A stretch of DNA of 64,000 nt from Streptomyces sp. NBC_00572 (GTDB lineage Bacteria; Actinomycetota; Actinomycetes; Streptomycetales; Streptomycetaceae). Position numbers and translations under genes: made by a program. Below, piece after piece: positions 32,427 through 41,156 of the stretch. The stretch lies in assembly GCF_026341815.1 (NCBI RefSeq), contig NZ_JAPENX010000001.1, forward strand, positions 5,580,001-5,644,000, given 5' to 3'. How positions within the stretch are numbered: the first letter of the stretch is position 1; every line of letters begins with the position of its first letter. The notes under the pieces are model-generated. The model was given only the letters and a program-made list of their open reading frames with translations, ran no database searches and was not told the origin of the DNA.

Positions 32427-33173
32427 ATGGCGGAGACCGTGCTCGACTACGAGGCCGAGGCAGCGCACTACGACCGGACCCGGGGCGGGGTGCCCCGGGC
32501 CGGCGCGGCGGCCGAGGCCGTCCTGCGGCTCGTGCCGCCCGGCGCCCGGACCCTGCTCGACCTGGCCTGCGGCACCGGCCTCGTCACCGAGCGGCTCACC
32601 CGGCCCGGACTGCGCGTGTACGGGGCCGACGCCGCCCAGGCCATGCTCCGGGTCGCCGACGGACGCGTACCCGGCCGGGTCGTCCGCTCCGACGCCCGTC
32701 GCCTGCCGCTGCCCGACGCCTCCGTGGACGCGGTCGGCGCCGTCTGGCTGCTGCACCTCGTGCCGTTCGCGGCGGAGATCGTCGCCGAGGCGGCCCGCGT
32801 CCTGCGCCCCGGCGGCGTCCTCGTCGCCACCGTCGACAAGGACGCCGCCCACGACGTCGGCAGCGACATCGACGAGATCCTCCGCCCGCACCGCTCGGCC
32901 GCGGCGGCCTCCGACCGCGCGGACCTGATCACCGGACACGCCGCCGCCCACGGCCTCGAACCGGCCCCCGGCACCCACTTCACGGGGTACGGCCAGGGCG
33001 CCACCCCGCGCGACACCGTACGGAAGCTGCGTGTCGGGCACTTCGCCTCCTGGTTCCCGGGCGACCCGGCGACCGCCGAGACGCTCACCGCCGCCCTTGC
33101 CGTCCTCCCGGACCAGGACCGCCCCCGGGCCGAACCCCGGTACCGGCTGGCCTGCTTCGTCCGTCGGGGCTGA
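32427..33173 (+). CDS. class I SAM-dependent methyltransferase
   Basis: A 248-residue methyltransferase of the Methyltransf_11 type. Motif I is LLDLACGTGLVTERL near residue 45, the acidic loop is YGADAAQAML and motif II is VDAVGAVWLLHLV near 105; motif III is RPGGVLVATVDKD. The substrate cannot be inferred. The gene is alone on the plus strand and converges with the NmrA-like gene 18 bases later. Confidence 0.85.
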   Translation: MAETVLDYEAEAAHYDRTRGGVPRAGAAAEAVLRLVPPGARTLLDLACGTGLVTERLTRPGLRVYGADAAQAMLRVADGRVPGRVVRSDARRLPLPDASVDAVGAVWLLHLVPFAAEIVAEAARVLRPGGVLVATVDKDAAHDVGSDIDEILRPHRSAAAASDRADLITGHAAAHGLEPAPGTHFTGYGQGATPRDTVRKLRVGHFASWFPGDPATAETLTAALAVLPDQDRPRAEPRYRLACFVRRG

Positions 33174-33191
33174 GTCCCGCGCGGAACGGGC

Positions 33192-34103
33192 TCAGGCCTC
33201 CTCCCTCGCCCAGGTCGCGTCCGCGAACGCCGTGAAGGAGCGCGGCTCGCGGCCCAGGACCCGCTTGACCCCGTCCGTCACCGAGGCGTTGTGGCCGTCG
33301 AGGAGCGTCGCGAAGAGCCCGGCGAGCCATGCCGCCTCCGGAGCCGGGAGCCCGAACCCGGTGAGGAGCCCGGCGTAGTCGGCCTCCGACATCGCCTCGT
33401 ACGCCACCGGACGGCCCGAGGCACGCGAGATCTCCGCCGCCACCTCCGCGAAGCCCACGGGCCGGGGCCCTGTCAGCTCGTGCACCCGCCCCGCGTGACC
33501 GTCCGCCATCAGGGTCTCGACCACCACGTCCGCGAGGTCGTCCAGGTCGATGAACGGCTCGGCCGTGTCCCCCGCCGGGAAGACGATCACGCCCTCCGCC
33601 AGCCCCTCCGCGAGCAGCCCCTCGGAGAAGTTCTGCGCGAAGAACGAGGCCCGCACGACGGTCAGTTCCGCCCCTTCGGCCGCCGCGCGCAGGGCCTCCT
33701 CCGCCACGATCGCCTCGGGCTCTCCGCGCCCGGACAGCAGCGTCAGCCGCCGTACGCCGTTCTCCACGGCCAGCCGGCCGAAGGCCTCCATCGCCTCGAC
33801 CGCGCCGGGTGCGGCGAGATCCGGGTAGTAGGCCACGTACGCGGCGTCCGCGCCCCGCAGCGCCGGGGCCCAGGTCTCCGGGGCCTCCCAGTCGAACGAG
33901 GTCGCGCCGGTACGGGACCCGGCGCGCACGGTCACCCCGCGCGCCGCGAGGCGCTCGGCCACGCGCCGCCCGGTCTTGCCGGTGGCGCTCGTGACGAGAA
34001 CCGTCTGCGTGCTGTCACTGCCCTGAACGCTCACCGTGTTCTCCGTGTTCTCCGTGTTCCGAGTGGTCTGCGTGGTCTGCGAGTTGTTCGTCTGCGTCGT
34101 CAT
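33192..34103 (-). CDS. NmrA-like NAD(P)-binding protein
   Basis: A 303-residue atypical short-chain dehydrogenase. After a polar 30-residue leader (NTENTENTV-type repeat, encoded by short tandem repeats at 34035-34085) the Rossmann motif VLVTSATGKTGRRVAERL appears. The family pattern continues with YVAYYPDLAAPG, LTLLSGRGEPEA and VVRASFFAQNFSE. Such proteins act as quinone or NADPH sensors or reductases. It is divergent from an AraC regulator with 95 bases between, a common regulator-target arrangement. Confidence 0.85.
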   Translation of the reverse strand: MTTQTNNSQTTQTTRNTENTENTVSVQGSDSTQTVLVTSATGKTGRRVAERLAARGVTVRAGSRTGATSFDWEAPETWAPALRGADAAYVAYYPDLAAPGAVEAMEAFGRLAVENGVRRLTLLSGRGEPEAIVAEEALRAAAEGAELTVVRASFFAQNFSEGLLAEGLAEGVIVFPAGDTAEPFIDLDDLADVVVETLMADGHAGRVHELTGPRPVGFAEVAAEISRASGRPVAYEAMSEADYAGLLTGFGLPAPEAAWLAGLFATLLDGHNASVTDGVKRVLGREPRSFTAFADATWAREEA

Positions 34104-34198
34104 GGTTCAAGACTCCCGCCCGGGGCCCCCTCAGCCCATGCTCCGCAGTCTCACGCCCCTACGCGTCCGTCTCACCCGGCCGCTTACCCTTACGACCC

Positions 34199-35131
34199 AT
34201 GGACGCACTCGCCGGACTCCTCGACGGACCCCGCGCCCGGGGCGCCTTCCTGCTCCGCATGATCATGGAACCGCCGTGGTCCGTGCGCATCGAGGACGGC
34301 GCCCCGATCTGTCTGATGTGCGTCACCGAGGGCGAGGCCTGGATCGCCCCCGACAGGGGGGAACCCGTCCTGCTGCGGCCCGGGGACATCGCCATCGCCC
34401 GCGGTCCGGAGCCGTACACCGTCGCCGACGCCCCCGACGCCCCGCCCCGCGCCGTGATCGGCCCCGACGGCGACTGCACCACCCTCTCCGGGGAGCCGCT
34501 CGCCGAGACCATGCGGCTCGGCGTCCGCACCTGGGGCAACGCCCCCGACGGCGGCACCACGCTCCTCGTCGGCACCTACCGGATGGACGGCGAGGTCGGC
34601 CGCCGGCTGCTCGACGCCCTGCCGGGGCTGCTGCACCTGCCCGCCGAGGAGTGGCACTGCCCGCTCACGCCCTTCCTCGGCGAGGAGATCGCCCGCGACG
34701 AACCCGGCCAGACCGCCGTCCTCGACCGGGTCCTCGACCTGATGCTCATCACCGGAGTCCGGGCCTGGTTCTCCCGGCCCGGCGCCGAGGCCCCCGCCTG
34801 GTACCGGGCCATGGGCGACCCGGTGGTCGGCCGCGCGCTCCGGCTCCTCCAGAACGATCCCGCCCACCCCTGGACCGTCGCGTCGCTCGCCGCGAAGACG
34901 GGCGTGTCCCGGGCCGCGCTCGCCCGCCGGTTCACCGAACTCGTCGGCGAGCCCCCGATGGCGTACCTGACCGGCTGGCGGCTCGCGCTCGCCGCCGATC
35001 TGCTGCGGGAGACCGACGTCACCGTCGAGTCCGTCGCTCGTCAGGTCGGCTACAGCGGCGCGTTCGCGCTGAGCGCCGCGTTCAAGCGGGTCAGAGGGGT
35101 CAGCCCGCAGGAGCACCGCGCCGGGGTGTGA
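34199..35131 (+). CDS. AraC-family transcriptional regulator (cupin type)
   Basis: A 310-residue regulator. The N-terminal cupin (about 15-170) contains GEAWIAPDRGEPVLLRPGDI. The C-terminal double HTH includes WTVASLAAKTGVSRAALARR and VESVARQVGYSGAFALSAAF. It is divergent from the NmrA-like oxidoreductase and most likely controls it. Four GTTCCGGGCA-type repeats begin right after its stop. Confidence 0.88.
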   Translation: MDALAGLLDGPRARGAFLLRMIMEPPWSVRIEDGAPICLMCVTEGEAWIAPDRGEPVLLRPGDIAIARGPEPYTVADAPDAPPRAVIGPDGDCTTLSGEPLAETMRLGVRTWGNAPDGGTTLLVGTYRMDGEVGRRLLDALPGLLHLPAEEWHCPLTPFLGEEIARDEPGQTAVLDRVLDLMLITGVRAWFSRPGAEAPAWYRAMGDPVVGRALRLLQNDPAHPWTVASLAAKTGVSRAALARRFTELVGEPPMAYLTGWRLALAADLLRETDVTVESVARQVGYSGAFALSAAFKRVRGVSPQEHRAGV

Positions 35132-35132
35132 C

Positions 35133-35189
35133 GTTCCGGGCAGGTTCCCGGCAGGTTCCGGGCAAGACGGCGGGATGACGTTCCGGGCA
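35133..35189. repeat. four GTTCCSGGCA direct repeats
   Basis: Copies at 35133-35142, 35144-35153, 35155-35164 (11-bp spacing, one helical turn) and 35180-35189. They lie between the AraC stop and the His-rich methyltransferase gene and could bind a regulator of the latter. Confidence 0.5.
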
Positions 35190-35206
35190 ACACGGGATCG
35201 ATCTTC

Positions 35207-35221
35207 TTGCCGAAACGGCAA
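35207..35221. promoter_or_regulatory. TTGCCGAAACGGCAA palindrome, candidate operator
   Basis: A perfect 6-bp inverted repeat around AAA, 41 bases before the ATG of the His-rich methyltransferase. The position overlaps where a promoter is expected. Confidence 0.45.
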
Positions 35222-35262
35222 CACTTCTCGCACTCCGGGCCGACGCGCCGCACGCTGGACCC

Positions 35263-36210
35263 ATGAGTCAGCACACCGCATCGCACCACGACCACCCCCA
35301 CGGCGAGGGGCACGGTCACCGGCACACCCCCGGGCACAAGCACACCCACGGCCACGACCACGACGGCACCCATCTGGACTGGAACGAGCTCGGTCCGCTC
35401 CTGGAGCGACAGGCCGAGACGGAGGGCTCCGCCTACGCGGACGCCGCCGCCTGGCTCGGCACGCTGGCCCCGGTGCCGGGCGTCCGCCGGATCCTCGACG
35501 TCGGCAGTGGCCCCGGTGTCGTCACCGGCATCCTCGCCGAGGCCTTCCCGGCCGCCGAGGCGGTCGCCGTCGACGGCACCCCCGAACTCCTCGTCCGCGC
35601 CCGTGAACGTGCCGAGGCACGCGGCCTCGGCTCCCGGGTCTCCACCCTCCACGCCGAACTCCCCGAAGGCATCGTCGACCTGGGGAAGGCCGACCTGATC
35701 TGGGCGGCCAACTCCCTGCACCACATCGGCGACCAGCGGGCCGCGCTCGTGGAGTTCGCCGGGCTGCTGAACCCCGGCGGCCTGATGGTGCTCGTCGAGG
35801 GCGGGCTGCCCGCCCGGCACCTGCCCTGGCACATCGGCTTCGGCCGGCCGGGCCTGGAGGCGCGCCTCGACGCAGCCAACGCCGACTGGTTCGGCGAGAT
35901 GCGCGCCTCGGTCCCCGGGCACAAGGACGAGCCGGACGACTGGCGGGCGCTCCTCGCCGACGCGGGCCTCACCCCCGCCGGCACCCGCACCTTCCTCACC
36001 GACATTCCCGCGCCGGTGTCCCCGGTCGTACGGGAGCTGGCCCTCACCCACTACGGGCGGATCCGGGACGGCTTCGGCGACCGGCTCGAAGCGGACGACC
36101 GGGCGATGCTCGACCGGCTCCTCGACCCGGCCGACGAACTGTCCCTGCACCACCGCACGGACCTGTTCCACCTCACGGCCCGCACGGTCCACACCGCCCG
36201 CAAGGGCTGA
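35263..36210 (+). CDS. SAM-dependent methyltransferase with His-rich metal-binding N-terminus
   Basis: A 315-residue protein. The first 40 residues contain about 15 His in HGH/HDH patterns (HGEGHGHRHTPGHKHTHGHD), typical of metal-binding leaders. A class I methyltransferase follows: ILDVGSGPGVVTGILAE near residue 85, AVAVDGTPELL, then LIWAANSLHHIGD and LNPGGLMVLVEGG. The His-rich leader suggests zinc, nickel or copper binding, possibly sensing or storage, an inference from composition only. Direct repeats and a palindrome precede it. Confidence 0.82.
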   Translation: MSQHTASHHDHPHGEGHGHRHTPGHKHTHGHDHDGTHLDWNELGPLLERQAETEGSAYADAAAWLGTLAPVPGVRRILDVGSGPGVVTGILAEAFPAAEAVAVDGTPELLVRARERAEARGLGSRVSTLHAELPEGIVDLGKADLIWAANSLHHIGDQRAALVEFAGLLNPGGLMVLVEGGLPARHLPWHIGFGRPGLEARLDAANADWFGEMRASVPGHKDEPDDWRALLADAGLTPAGTRTFLTDIPAPVSPVVRELALTHYGRIRDGFGDRLEADDRAMLDRLLDPADELSLHHRTDLFHLTARTVHTARKG

Positions 36211-36244
36211 GGACCGACGCGCCCGTCCGCCGCACCCCGGCGGC

Positions 36245-36712
36245 TCAGGACACCGGCTCCAACCGCCACCACTGGAACGGGGAGTCGGTGTCCTCCCACT
36301 GCCGTACGTTCCCGCCGTCGTCCTTCGAACCGTCGGCGACCTCCAGGAACAGCCCGCTGATGAAGCTCACCAGAGCGACCGTCCCCGGCGACTGGAGATC
36401 CTGCTCGATGATCCACTCCTGCGCACCGAAGTTGTTCGCCTTCCACTGCTGGATGTTGGCGCCGTTCTCCGTGGACGCGTTGGCGACGTCGAGCCGCTTG
36501 CCGCTGGCCTCGTTGACCAGGTGGTAGAGCCCGCCGCCGTTCGGCACGGCCGTGATGCGCCAGTGCTGCCCGGGCGTGCCCTTCTCGGCGCCCTGCTGCA
36601 CGTTGGCGCCGCTTCGGCTCGACCCCTCGTACACCTCCAGAAGCAGCCCACTGGCCACGTTCCGCACGCGGTACAGGCCCTCCTCGACGGGCACCGGAGA
36701 ACCACCACTCAC
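36245..36712 (-). CDS. ricin-type beta-trefoil lectin domain protein
   Basis: A 155-residue single-domain lectin with three RICIN repeats ending in QxW-type motifs: GQHWRI, AQEWII and FQWWRL. Each repeat begins with a LEV/LDV strand (LLLEVYEGSS, RLDVANAS, LFLEVADGS). GTG 36712 has GAGGGAG upstream; longer versions of the frame are unlikely. There is no signal peptide, so an intracellular or non-classically exported carbohydrate-binding role is implied. No enzyme is fused to it. Confidence 0.8.
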   Translation of the reverse strand: MSGGSPVPVEEGLYRVRNVASGLLLEVYEGSSRSGANVQQGAEKGTPGQHWRITAVPNGGGLYHLVNEASGKRLDVANASTENGANIQQWKANNFGAQEWIIEQDLQSPGTVALVSFISGLFLEVADGSKDDGGNVRQWEDTDSPFQWWRLEPVS

Positions 36713-36859
36713 CGAATCGACTCCCTCACTCGCCACTCCGCTCCAAGATCCGCCGTCGACTCTATGCCGGGGGTACGACAACGGCGCCGAGGTCCGCGTG
36801 GACCTCGACGCCGTCGTCATCACGCGACCGTCGGCGCGCGAACGGTGTCGCGCGAACGG

Positions 36860-37699
36860 TCAGGCGCCGAACTCCGCCGGGTTCGGGCCCAGACGACGGT
36901 TCTCGTCGAGCGCGGCGATCGCCGCCAGGTCCTCGGCGTCCAGCTCGAAACCGAAGACGTCGATGTTCTCCCGGATGCGGGACGGGGTGACCGACTTGGG
37001 AATCACCACGTTCCCCAGCTGGAGGTGCCAGCGCAGCACGACCTGGGCCGGAGTCCGCCCGTGCTTGCGGCCGATCGCCACGATCGCCGGCACGTCCAGG
37101 AGCCCCTTGCCCGAGCCCAGCGGCGACCACGCCTCGGTCGCGATGCCGTACCGGGCATGGGCCTCGCGGGAGGCCTGCTGGGGGAGCTGCGGGTGGAGCT
37201 CGATCTGGTTGACGGCGGGCACGACCGAGGTCTCGCCGATCAGCCGCTCCAGGTGCTCCGGGAGGAAGTTCGAGACACCGATCGCCTTGGCGCGGCCGTC
37301 CGCGTGGATCTTCTCCAACGCGCGGTAGGTGTCGACGTACGCGTCCTTCGAGGGCACCGGCCAGTGGATCAGGTACAGGTCGACGTAGTCGAGACCCAGC
37401 TTGTCGAGCGAGGCGTCGAAGGCCTTCAGCGTCGAGTCGAAGCCCTGCTCGCTGTTCCACAGTTTGGTGGTGACGAACAGGTCCTCGCGGGCGATCCCGG
37501 ACGCGGCGACGGCACGGCCCGTGCCCTCTTCGTTCCCGTAGATCGCGGCGGTGTCGATGGAGCGGTAGCCGGCCTCCAGGGCGGTCGCCACGGCCGCCGC
37601 GGCCTCGTCGTCCGGCACCTGCCAGACACCGAAGCCCAGCTGCGGCATCCGGACGCCGTTGTTCAGGGTGACCGAGGGAACCTTGCTGTCCGTGCTCAC
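36860..37699 (-). CDS. aldo/keto reductase
   Basis: A 279-residue NADPH-dependent reductase. Family signatures are GYRSIDTAAIYGNEEGTG (catalytic Asp and Tyr), VTTKLWNSEQGFD with the catalytic Lys, LIHWPVP with the His and the C-terminal VVIPKSVTPSRIREN cofactor motif. It is close to the 2,5-diketo-gluconate reductase type. GTG 37699 follows AAGGATCC; the longer frame is not needed. The gene is single and converges with nothing. Confidence 0.9.
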   Translation of the reverse strand: MSTDSKVPSVTLNNGVRMPQLGFGVWQVPDDEAAAAVATALEAGYRSIDTAAIYGNEEGTGRAVAASGIAREDLFVTTKLWNSEQGFDSTLKAFDASLDKLGLDYVDLYLIHWPVPSKDAYVDTYRALEKIHADGRAKAIGVSNFLPEHLERLIGETSVVPAVNQIELHPQLPQQASREAHARYGIATEAWSPLGSGKGLLDVPAIVAIGRKHGRTPAQVVLRWHLQLGNVVIPKSVTPSRIRENIDVFGFELDAEDLAAIAALDENRRLGPNPAEFGA

Positions 37700-37848
37700 G
37701 TGGGAGGGATCCTTACGTTGTCGCGGGTCTTGCGTAGGTACTCCAAGCGTCAACGATCACAGGCTGCCCCGCATTCCGCTTCCCGCATTCCGCTTCTCGT
37801 TCTCCACTCCCGCATTCAGCGTTCCGCTTCCCGCGCTGCGCCCCCGGC

Positions 37849-39672
37849 TCAGCCGTACAGCGCCGCGACCTCCGCCGCGTACGCCCGCTCGATCGCCTTC
37901 CGCTTGAGCTTCAGGGACGGGGTGAGCAGCCCGTGCTCCTCGCTGAACGGATGCGCGAGGATCCGGAAGGTGCGGATGGACTCGGCCTGCGAGACCAGCG
38001 TGTTGGCCGCCACCACGCCCCGCCGGATCTCCGTCTCCAGGGACGGATCCCGTACGAGTTCGGCCGGCGCGAGCGGTGCCCGTCCCTGCATCGCGAGCCA
38101 GTGCTCCACCGCCTCCTGGTCGATCGTGACGAGCGCGGCGATGTACGGGCGGTCGTTGCCGACGACGATGCACTGGGCGATCAGCGGATGCGCCCGCACC
38201 CGCTCCTCAAGGCCCGTCGGCGCGACGCTCTTGCCGCCCGAGGTCACCAGGATCTCCTTCTTGCGCCCGGTGATCGTCAGATAGCCGTCCTCGTCGAGGG
38301 AGCCCAGGTCCCCGGTGGCCAGCCAGCCGTCGTTGAGGACGGCGGCGGTCGCCTCGGGCGCGTTCAGGTAGCCGGAGAAGACCTGGCCGCCGTGCAGCCA
38401 CACCTCACCGTCCTCCGCGATGTGGACGGTCGTCCCCGGGACGGGCTGCCCCACCGTGCCGTACCTCGTCCGCTCCGGCGGGTTCGCGGTCGCGGCGGCC
38501 GAGGACTCCGTCAGGCCGTACCCCTCGAAGACCGTGACCCCCGCGCCCGCGAAGAACAGCCCCTGCCGGCGGTCCATCGCCGACCCGCCCGACATCGCGT
38601 GCCGCAGCCGTCCGCCGAGGGCCGCGCGGACCTTCGCGTACACCGTCTTCTCGAAGAACTGGTGCTGCACGCGCAGCGCCGCCGAAGGCCCCGGGCCGGT
38701 GCCGAAGGCCTTGTGCTCAAGGGCCTCCGCGTAGGCGACGGCCACCTCCACGGCCTTGTCGAACGGGCCCGTCTTCCCCTCCCGCTCCGCCTTGCGCCGC
38801 GCCGCGTTGAAGACCTTCTCGAAGACGTACGGAACGGCCAGGACGAAACTCGGCCGGAACGCGGCGAGGTCCGGGATCAGCTCCGCGGCCGCCATCACCG
38901 GCTGGTGCCCCAGCTTCACCCCGGTCCGGACCGCCGCGACCTCCACCATCCGCCCGAAGACGTGCGCGAGCGGCAGGAACAGCAGCGTCGACGCCTCCTC
39001 GCCCGGCCGGGAACGGAACACCGACTCCCAGCGGCCCACCAGCATGTCCGTCTCGAACATGAAGTTGGCGTGGGTGATCACGCAGCCCTTGGGGCGGCCG
39101 GTCGTCCCCGAGGTGTAGATGACCGTCGCCACCGTCTCCGGGGTCACCGCCCGCCGGTGCCGGTGCACGACGTCCTCGTCGATCTCCGCCCCGACGGCCG
39201 TCAGCTCGGCCACCGCGCCCGCGTCCAGCTGCCACAGGCGCTGCAGCCGGGGCAGCCGGTCGACCACCGAACCGATCGTCATCGCGTGGTCCTCGTGCTC
39301 CACCACGCAGGCCGTGACCTCGGAATCGTGCAGCATCCAGAAGACCTGCTCGGCGGAGGACGTCGGATAGATCGGCACGGGCTGCGCGCCGAGCGTCCAC
39401 AGGGCGAAGTCGAAGAGCGTCCACTCGTAGCGGGTGCGGGCCATGATCGCGACCCGGTCACCGAACCGCACCCCCTCCGCGACCAGCCCCTTCGCGAGGC
39501 CGAGGACCTCGTCCCGGAACCGTGCGGCCGTCACGTCCCGCCACTCGCCGTCCGGGCCCTTCTGGCCGAACGTGATCCGGTCCGGCTCCGTCAGGGCACG
39601 CTCGAACACGGCGTCCGCCAGACCGCCGACCTGAGGCGCCGCCTCGACGGGCGGCACGGTGAACTCGCGCAC
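37849..39672 (-). CDS. long-chain fatty-acid--CoA ligase (AMP-forming)
   Basis: A 607-residue adenylate-forming enzyme that activates fatty acids to acyl-CoA. The P-loop is YTSGTTGRPKGCVITHANF near residue 170, followed by FEGYGLTESSAA near 400, WLATGDLGSLDEDG and ITGRKKEILVTSGGKSVAP near 480, and a C-terminal LKLKRKAIERAY lysine. It is of the FAA1/long-chain type with an N-terminal extension. GTG 39672 has CGAGGAG upstream. Monocistronic. Confidence 0.92.
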   Translation of the reverse strand: MREFTVPPVEAAPQVGGLADAVFERALTEPDRITFGQKGPDGEWRDVTAARFRDEVLGLAKGLVAEGVRFGDRVAIMARTRYEWTLFDFALWTLGAQPVPIYPTSSAEQVFWMLHDSEVTACVVEHEDHAMTIGSVVDRLPRLQRLWQLDAGAVAELTAVGAEIDEDVVHRHRRAVTPETVATVIYTSGTTGRPKGCVITHANFMFETDMLVGRWESVFRSRPGEEASTLLFLPLAHVFGRMVEVAAVRTGVKLGHQPVMAAAELIPDLAAFRPSFVLAVPYVFEKVFNAARRKAEREGKTGPFDKAVEVAVAYAEALEHKAFGTGPGPSAALRVQHQFFEKTVYAKVRAALGGRLRHAMSGGSAMDRRQGLFFAGAGVTVFEGYGLTESSAAATANPPERTRYGTVGQPVPGTTVHIAEDGEVWLHGGQVFSGYLNAPEATAAVLNDGWLATGDLGSLDEDGYLTITGRKKEILVTSGGKSVAPTGLEERVRAHPLIAQCIVVGNDRPYIAALVTIDQEAVEHWLAMQGRAPLAPAELVRDPSLETEIRRGVVAANTLVSQAESIRTFRILAHPFSEEHGLLTPSLKLKRKAIERAYAAEVAALYG

Positions 39673-39940
39673 TGACCTGCTCCTCGACGGCTCGATGGCT
39701 GGAAAAGCTCGTTGTAGCGCTCCGTACGGCGCGGGTGACGGTACCCCACCCGCCTGCCCGGCGGGAGGGCCTTCACCAAGCCGGGACATTCCGTGTTCCC
39801 ACAGGTCAGGGTGGGTGGGGGAGTCAAGTCACGGGTGTTGCGGGGCCGTTACCGACCGCTCGGTACGTCGGCGGGGCGTGAATCTCCACGGAATCTGTAC
39901 GGGCCGCTCACGGGCCGCCGCCCCACGGGCCACGGCACCC

Positions 39941-39973
39941 GCACCGGCCGGGTCCCCTCAGCCGGGCCGGTGC
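39941..39973 (-). terminator. terminator overlapping the end of the LysR gene
   Basis: GCACCGGCC (39941-39949) pairs with GGCCGGTGC (39965-39973), spanning the stop codon at 39958. It is a 9-bp GC stem. Confidence 0.5.
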
Positions 39974-40824
39974 AGCCGGTCGCCGCCCGCCAGGATCGCC
40001 TCCGCCAGTGCGTCCGCCGCCTCCTGCACCGCGCCGCCCCGGCGCCCCGCGCGCAGCACGAAGCCCACCTCGCCGAGCTCCGGCAGCCCCGCACGCGCCG
40101 GAACCGGCACGAGCCCCGGCGGCACCAGGTCCCGCGTGTGCGCCATCACGCCGAGCCCGGCGCGGGCCGCCGCCACGTTCGCGCTCAGGCTGGAACTCGT
40201 ACACGCGATCCGCCACGCCCGGCCCTGCGCCTCAAGCGCCTCCAGGGCCCGCGCCCGGGTGATTCCCGGCGGTGGGTACAGGATGAGCGGCACCGGGCGG
40301 TCGGGATCCAGCCGAAGTCCCGGCGCCCCGATCCAGATCAGGGCGTCCTCCCACACGAGCCGCCCCTCGCTCTCCCCGCCGCGCCGCTTGGCCAGGATCA
40401 GATCCAGCCGGCCCGCCGCGAGCCGGGCCTGGAGCGTCCCGGACAGCTCGACCGTCAGCTCCAGGTCGACCTCCGGGTGCTCACGCCGGAAGGACTCCAG
40501 GATCTCCGGCAGCCGGGTCGTCACGAAGTCCTCCGACGCGCCGAAACGCAGCCGACCGCGCAGCCGGGTCCCGCCGAAGTACGCCACCGCCCGCTCGTGC
40601 GCCTGCAGGATCGTGCGCGCGAACCCGAGCATCGCCTCACCGTCCTCCGTCAGCGCCACGCGGTGGGTGTCCCGGGTGAACAGCGGCCGGCCGGTCGCCT
40701 CCTCCAGCCGCCGTACGTGCTGGCTGACGGTCGACTGGCGCAGCCCGAGGCGCTCGGCGGCCCGGGTGAAGCTCAGCGTCTGGGCCACGGCGAGGAAGGT
40801 GCGCAGCTGGGTGGGCTCGTACAC
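39958..40824 (-). CDS. LysR-family transcriptional regulator
   Basis: A 288-residue LysR protein. The N-terminal HTH reads LRTFLAVAQTLSFTRAAERL, then QSTVSQHVRRLEEATGRPLF. The C-terminal co-inducer domain begins RGRLRFGASEDFV. GTG 40824 is used because the HTH begins a few residues in. It is divergent from the sodium symporter-like gene with 330 bases between, and such pairs are usual for YfeH-type transporters, so it probably controls that gene. Confidence 0.9.
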   Translation of the reverse strand: MYEPTQLRTFLAVAQTLSFTRAAERLGLRQSTVSQHVRRLEEATGRPLFTRDTHRVALTEDGEAMLGFARTILQAHERAVAYFGGTRLRGRLRFGASEDFVTTRLPEILESFRREHPEVDLELTVELSGTLQARLAAGRLDLILAKRRGGESEGRLVWEDALIWIGAPGLRLDPDRPVPLILYPPPGITRARALEALEAQGRAWRIACTSSSLSANVAAARAGLGVMAHTRDLVPPGLVPVPARAGLPELGEVGFVLRAGRRGGAVQEAADALAEAILAGGDRLHRPG

Positions 40825-40919
40825 AGGACGACGGTAGCGCCTGCCCGGCCCGTTCATCGCCTTTCGTGATGACAGTCAGAGCGCTGTACGGGATTCCCGA
40901 TCACCGACCCGTGGAGCAG

Positions 40920-41100
40920 GATGAGAAGGCGCGACCCCACCCCGGCCGCGACCCGACCTGCCCCGGCCGCACCGCGACCTGCCCCGGGCCGCACCCCGAC
41001 CCCACCCCGGCCGCGACCCGCCCCCGACCGCACCGCGACCCGCCCCCGACCGCATCCCGATCCGCTCACCCGGCCGCACCTTGCCCCGGCACCCCGACCC
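40920..41100. repeat. degenerate C-rich repeats between LysR and the transporter
   Basis: About 180 bases of imperfect repeats of CCCCGACC and GCACCGCGACC type with almost no G on the plus strand in places. No gene is supported in the 332 bases between the divergent starts. The repeats may space the divergent promoters or simply be slippage products. Confidence 0.55.
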
Positions 41101-41156
41101 GCCCCCGGCCAAGGCCCCGGCCACCGCCCCCCGCAGTGCACGAAGCAGTGGAGCCC

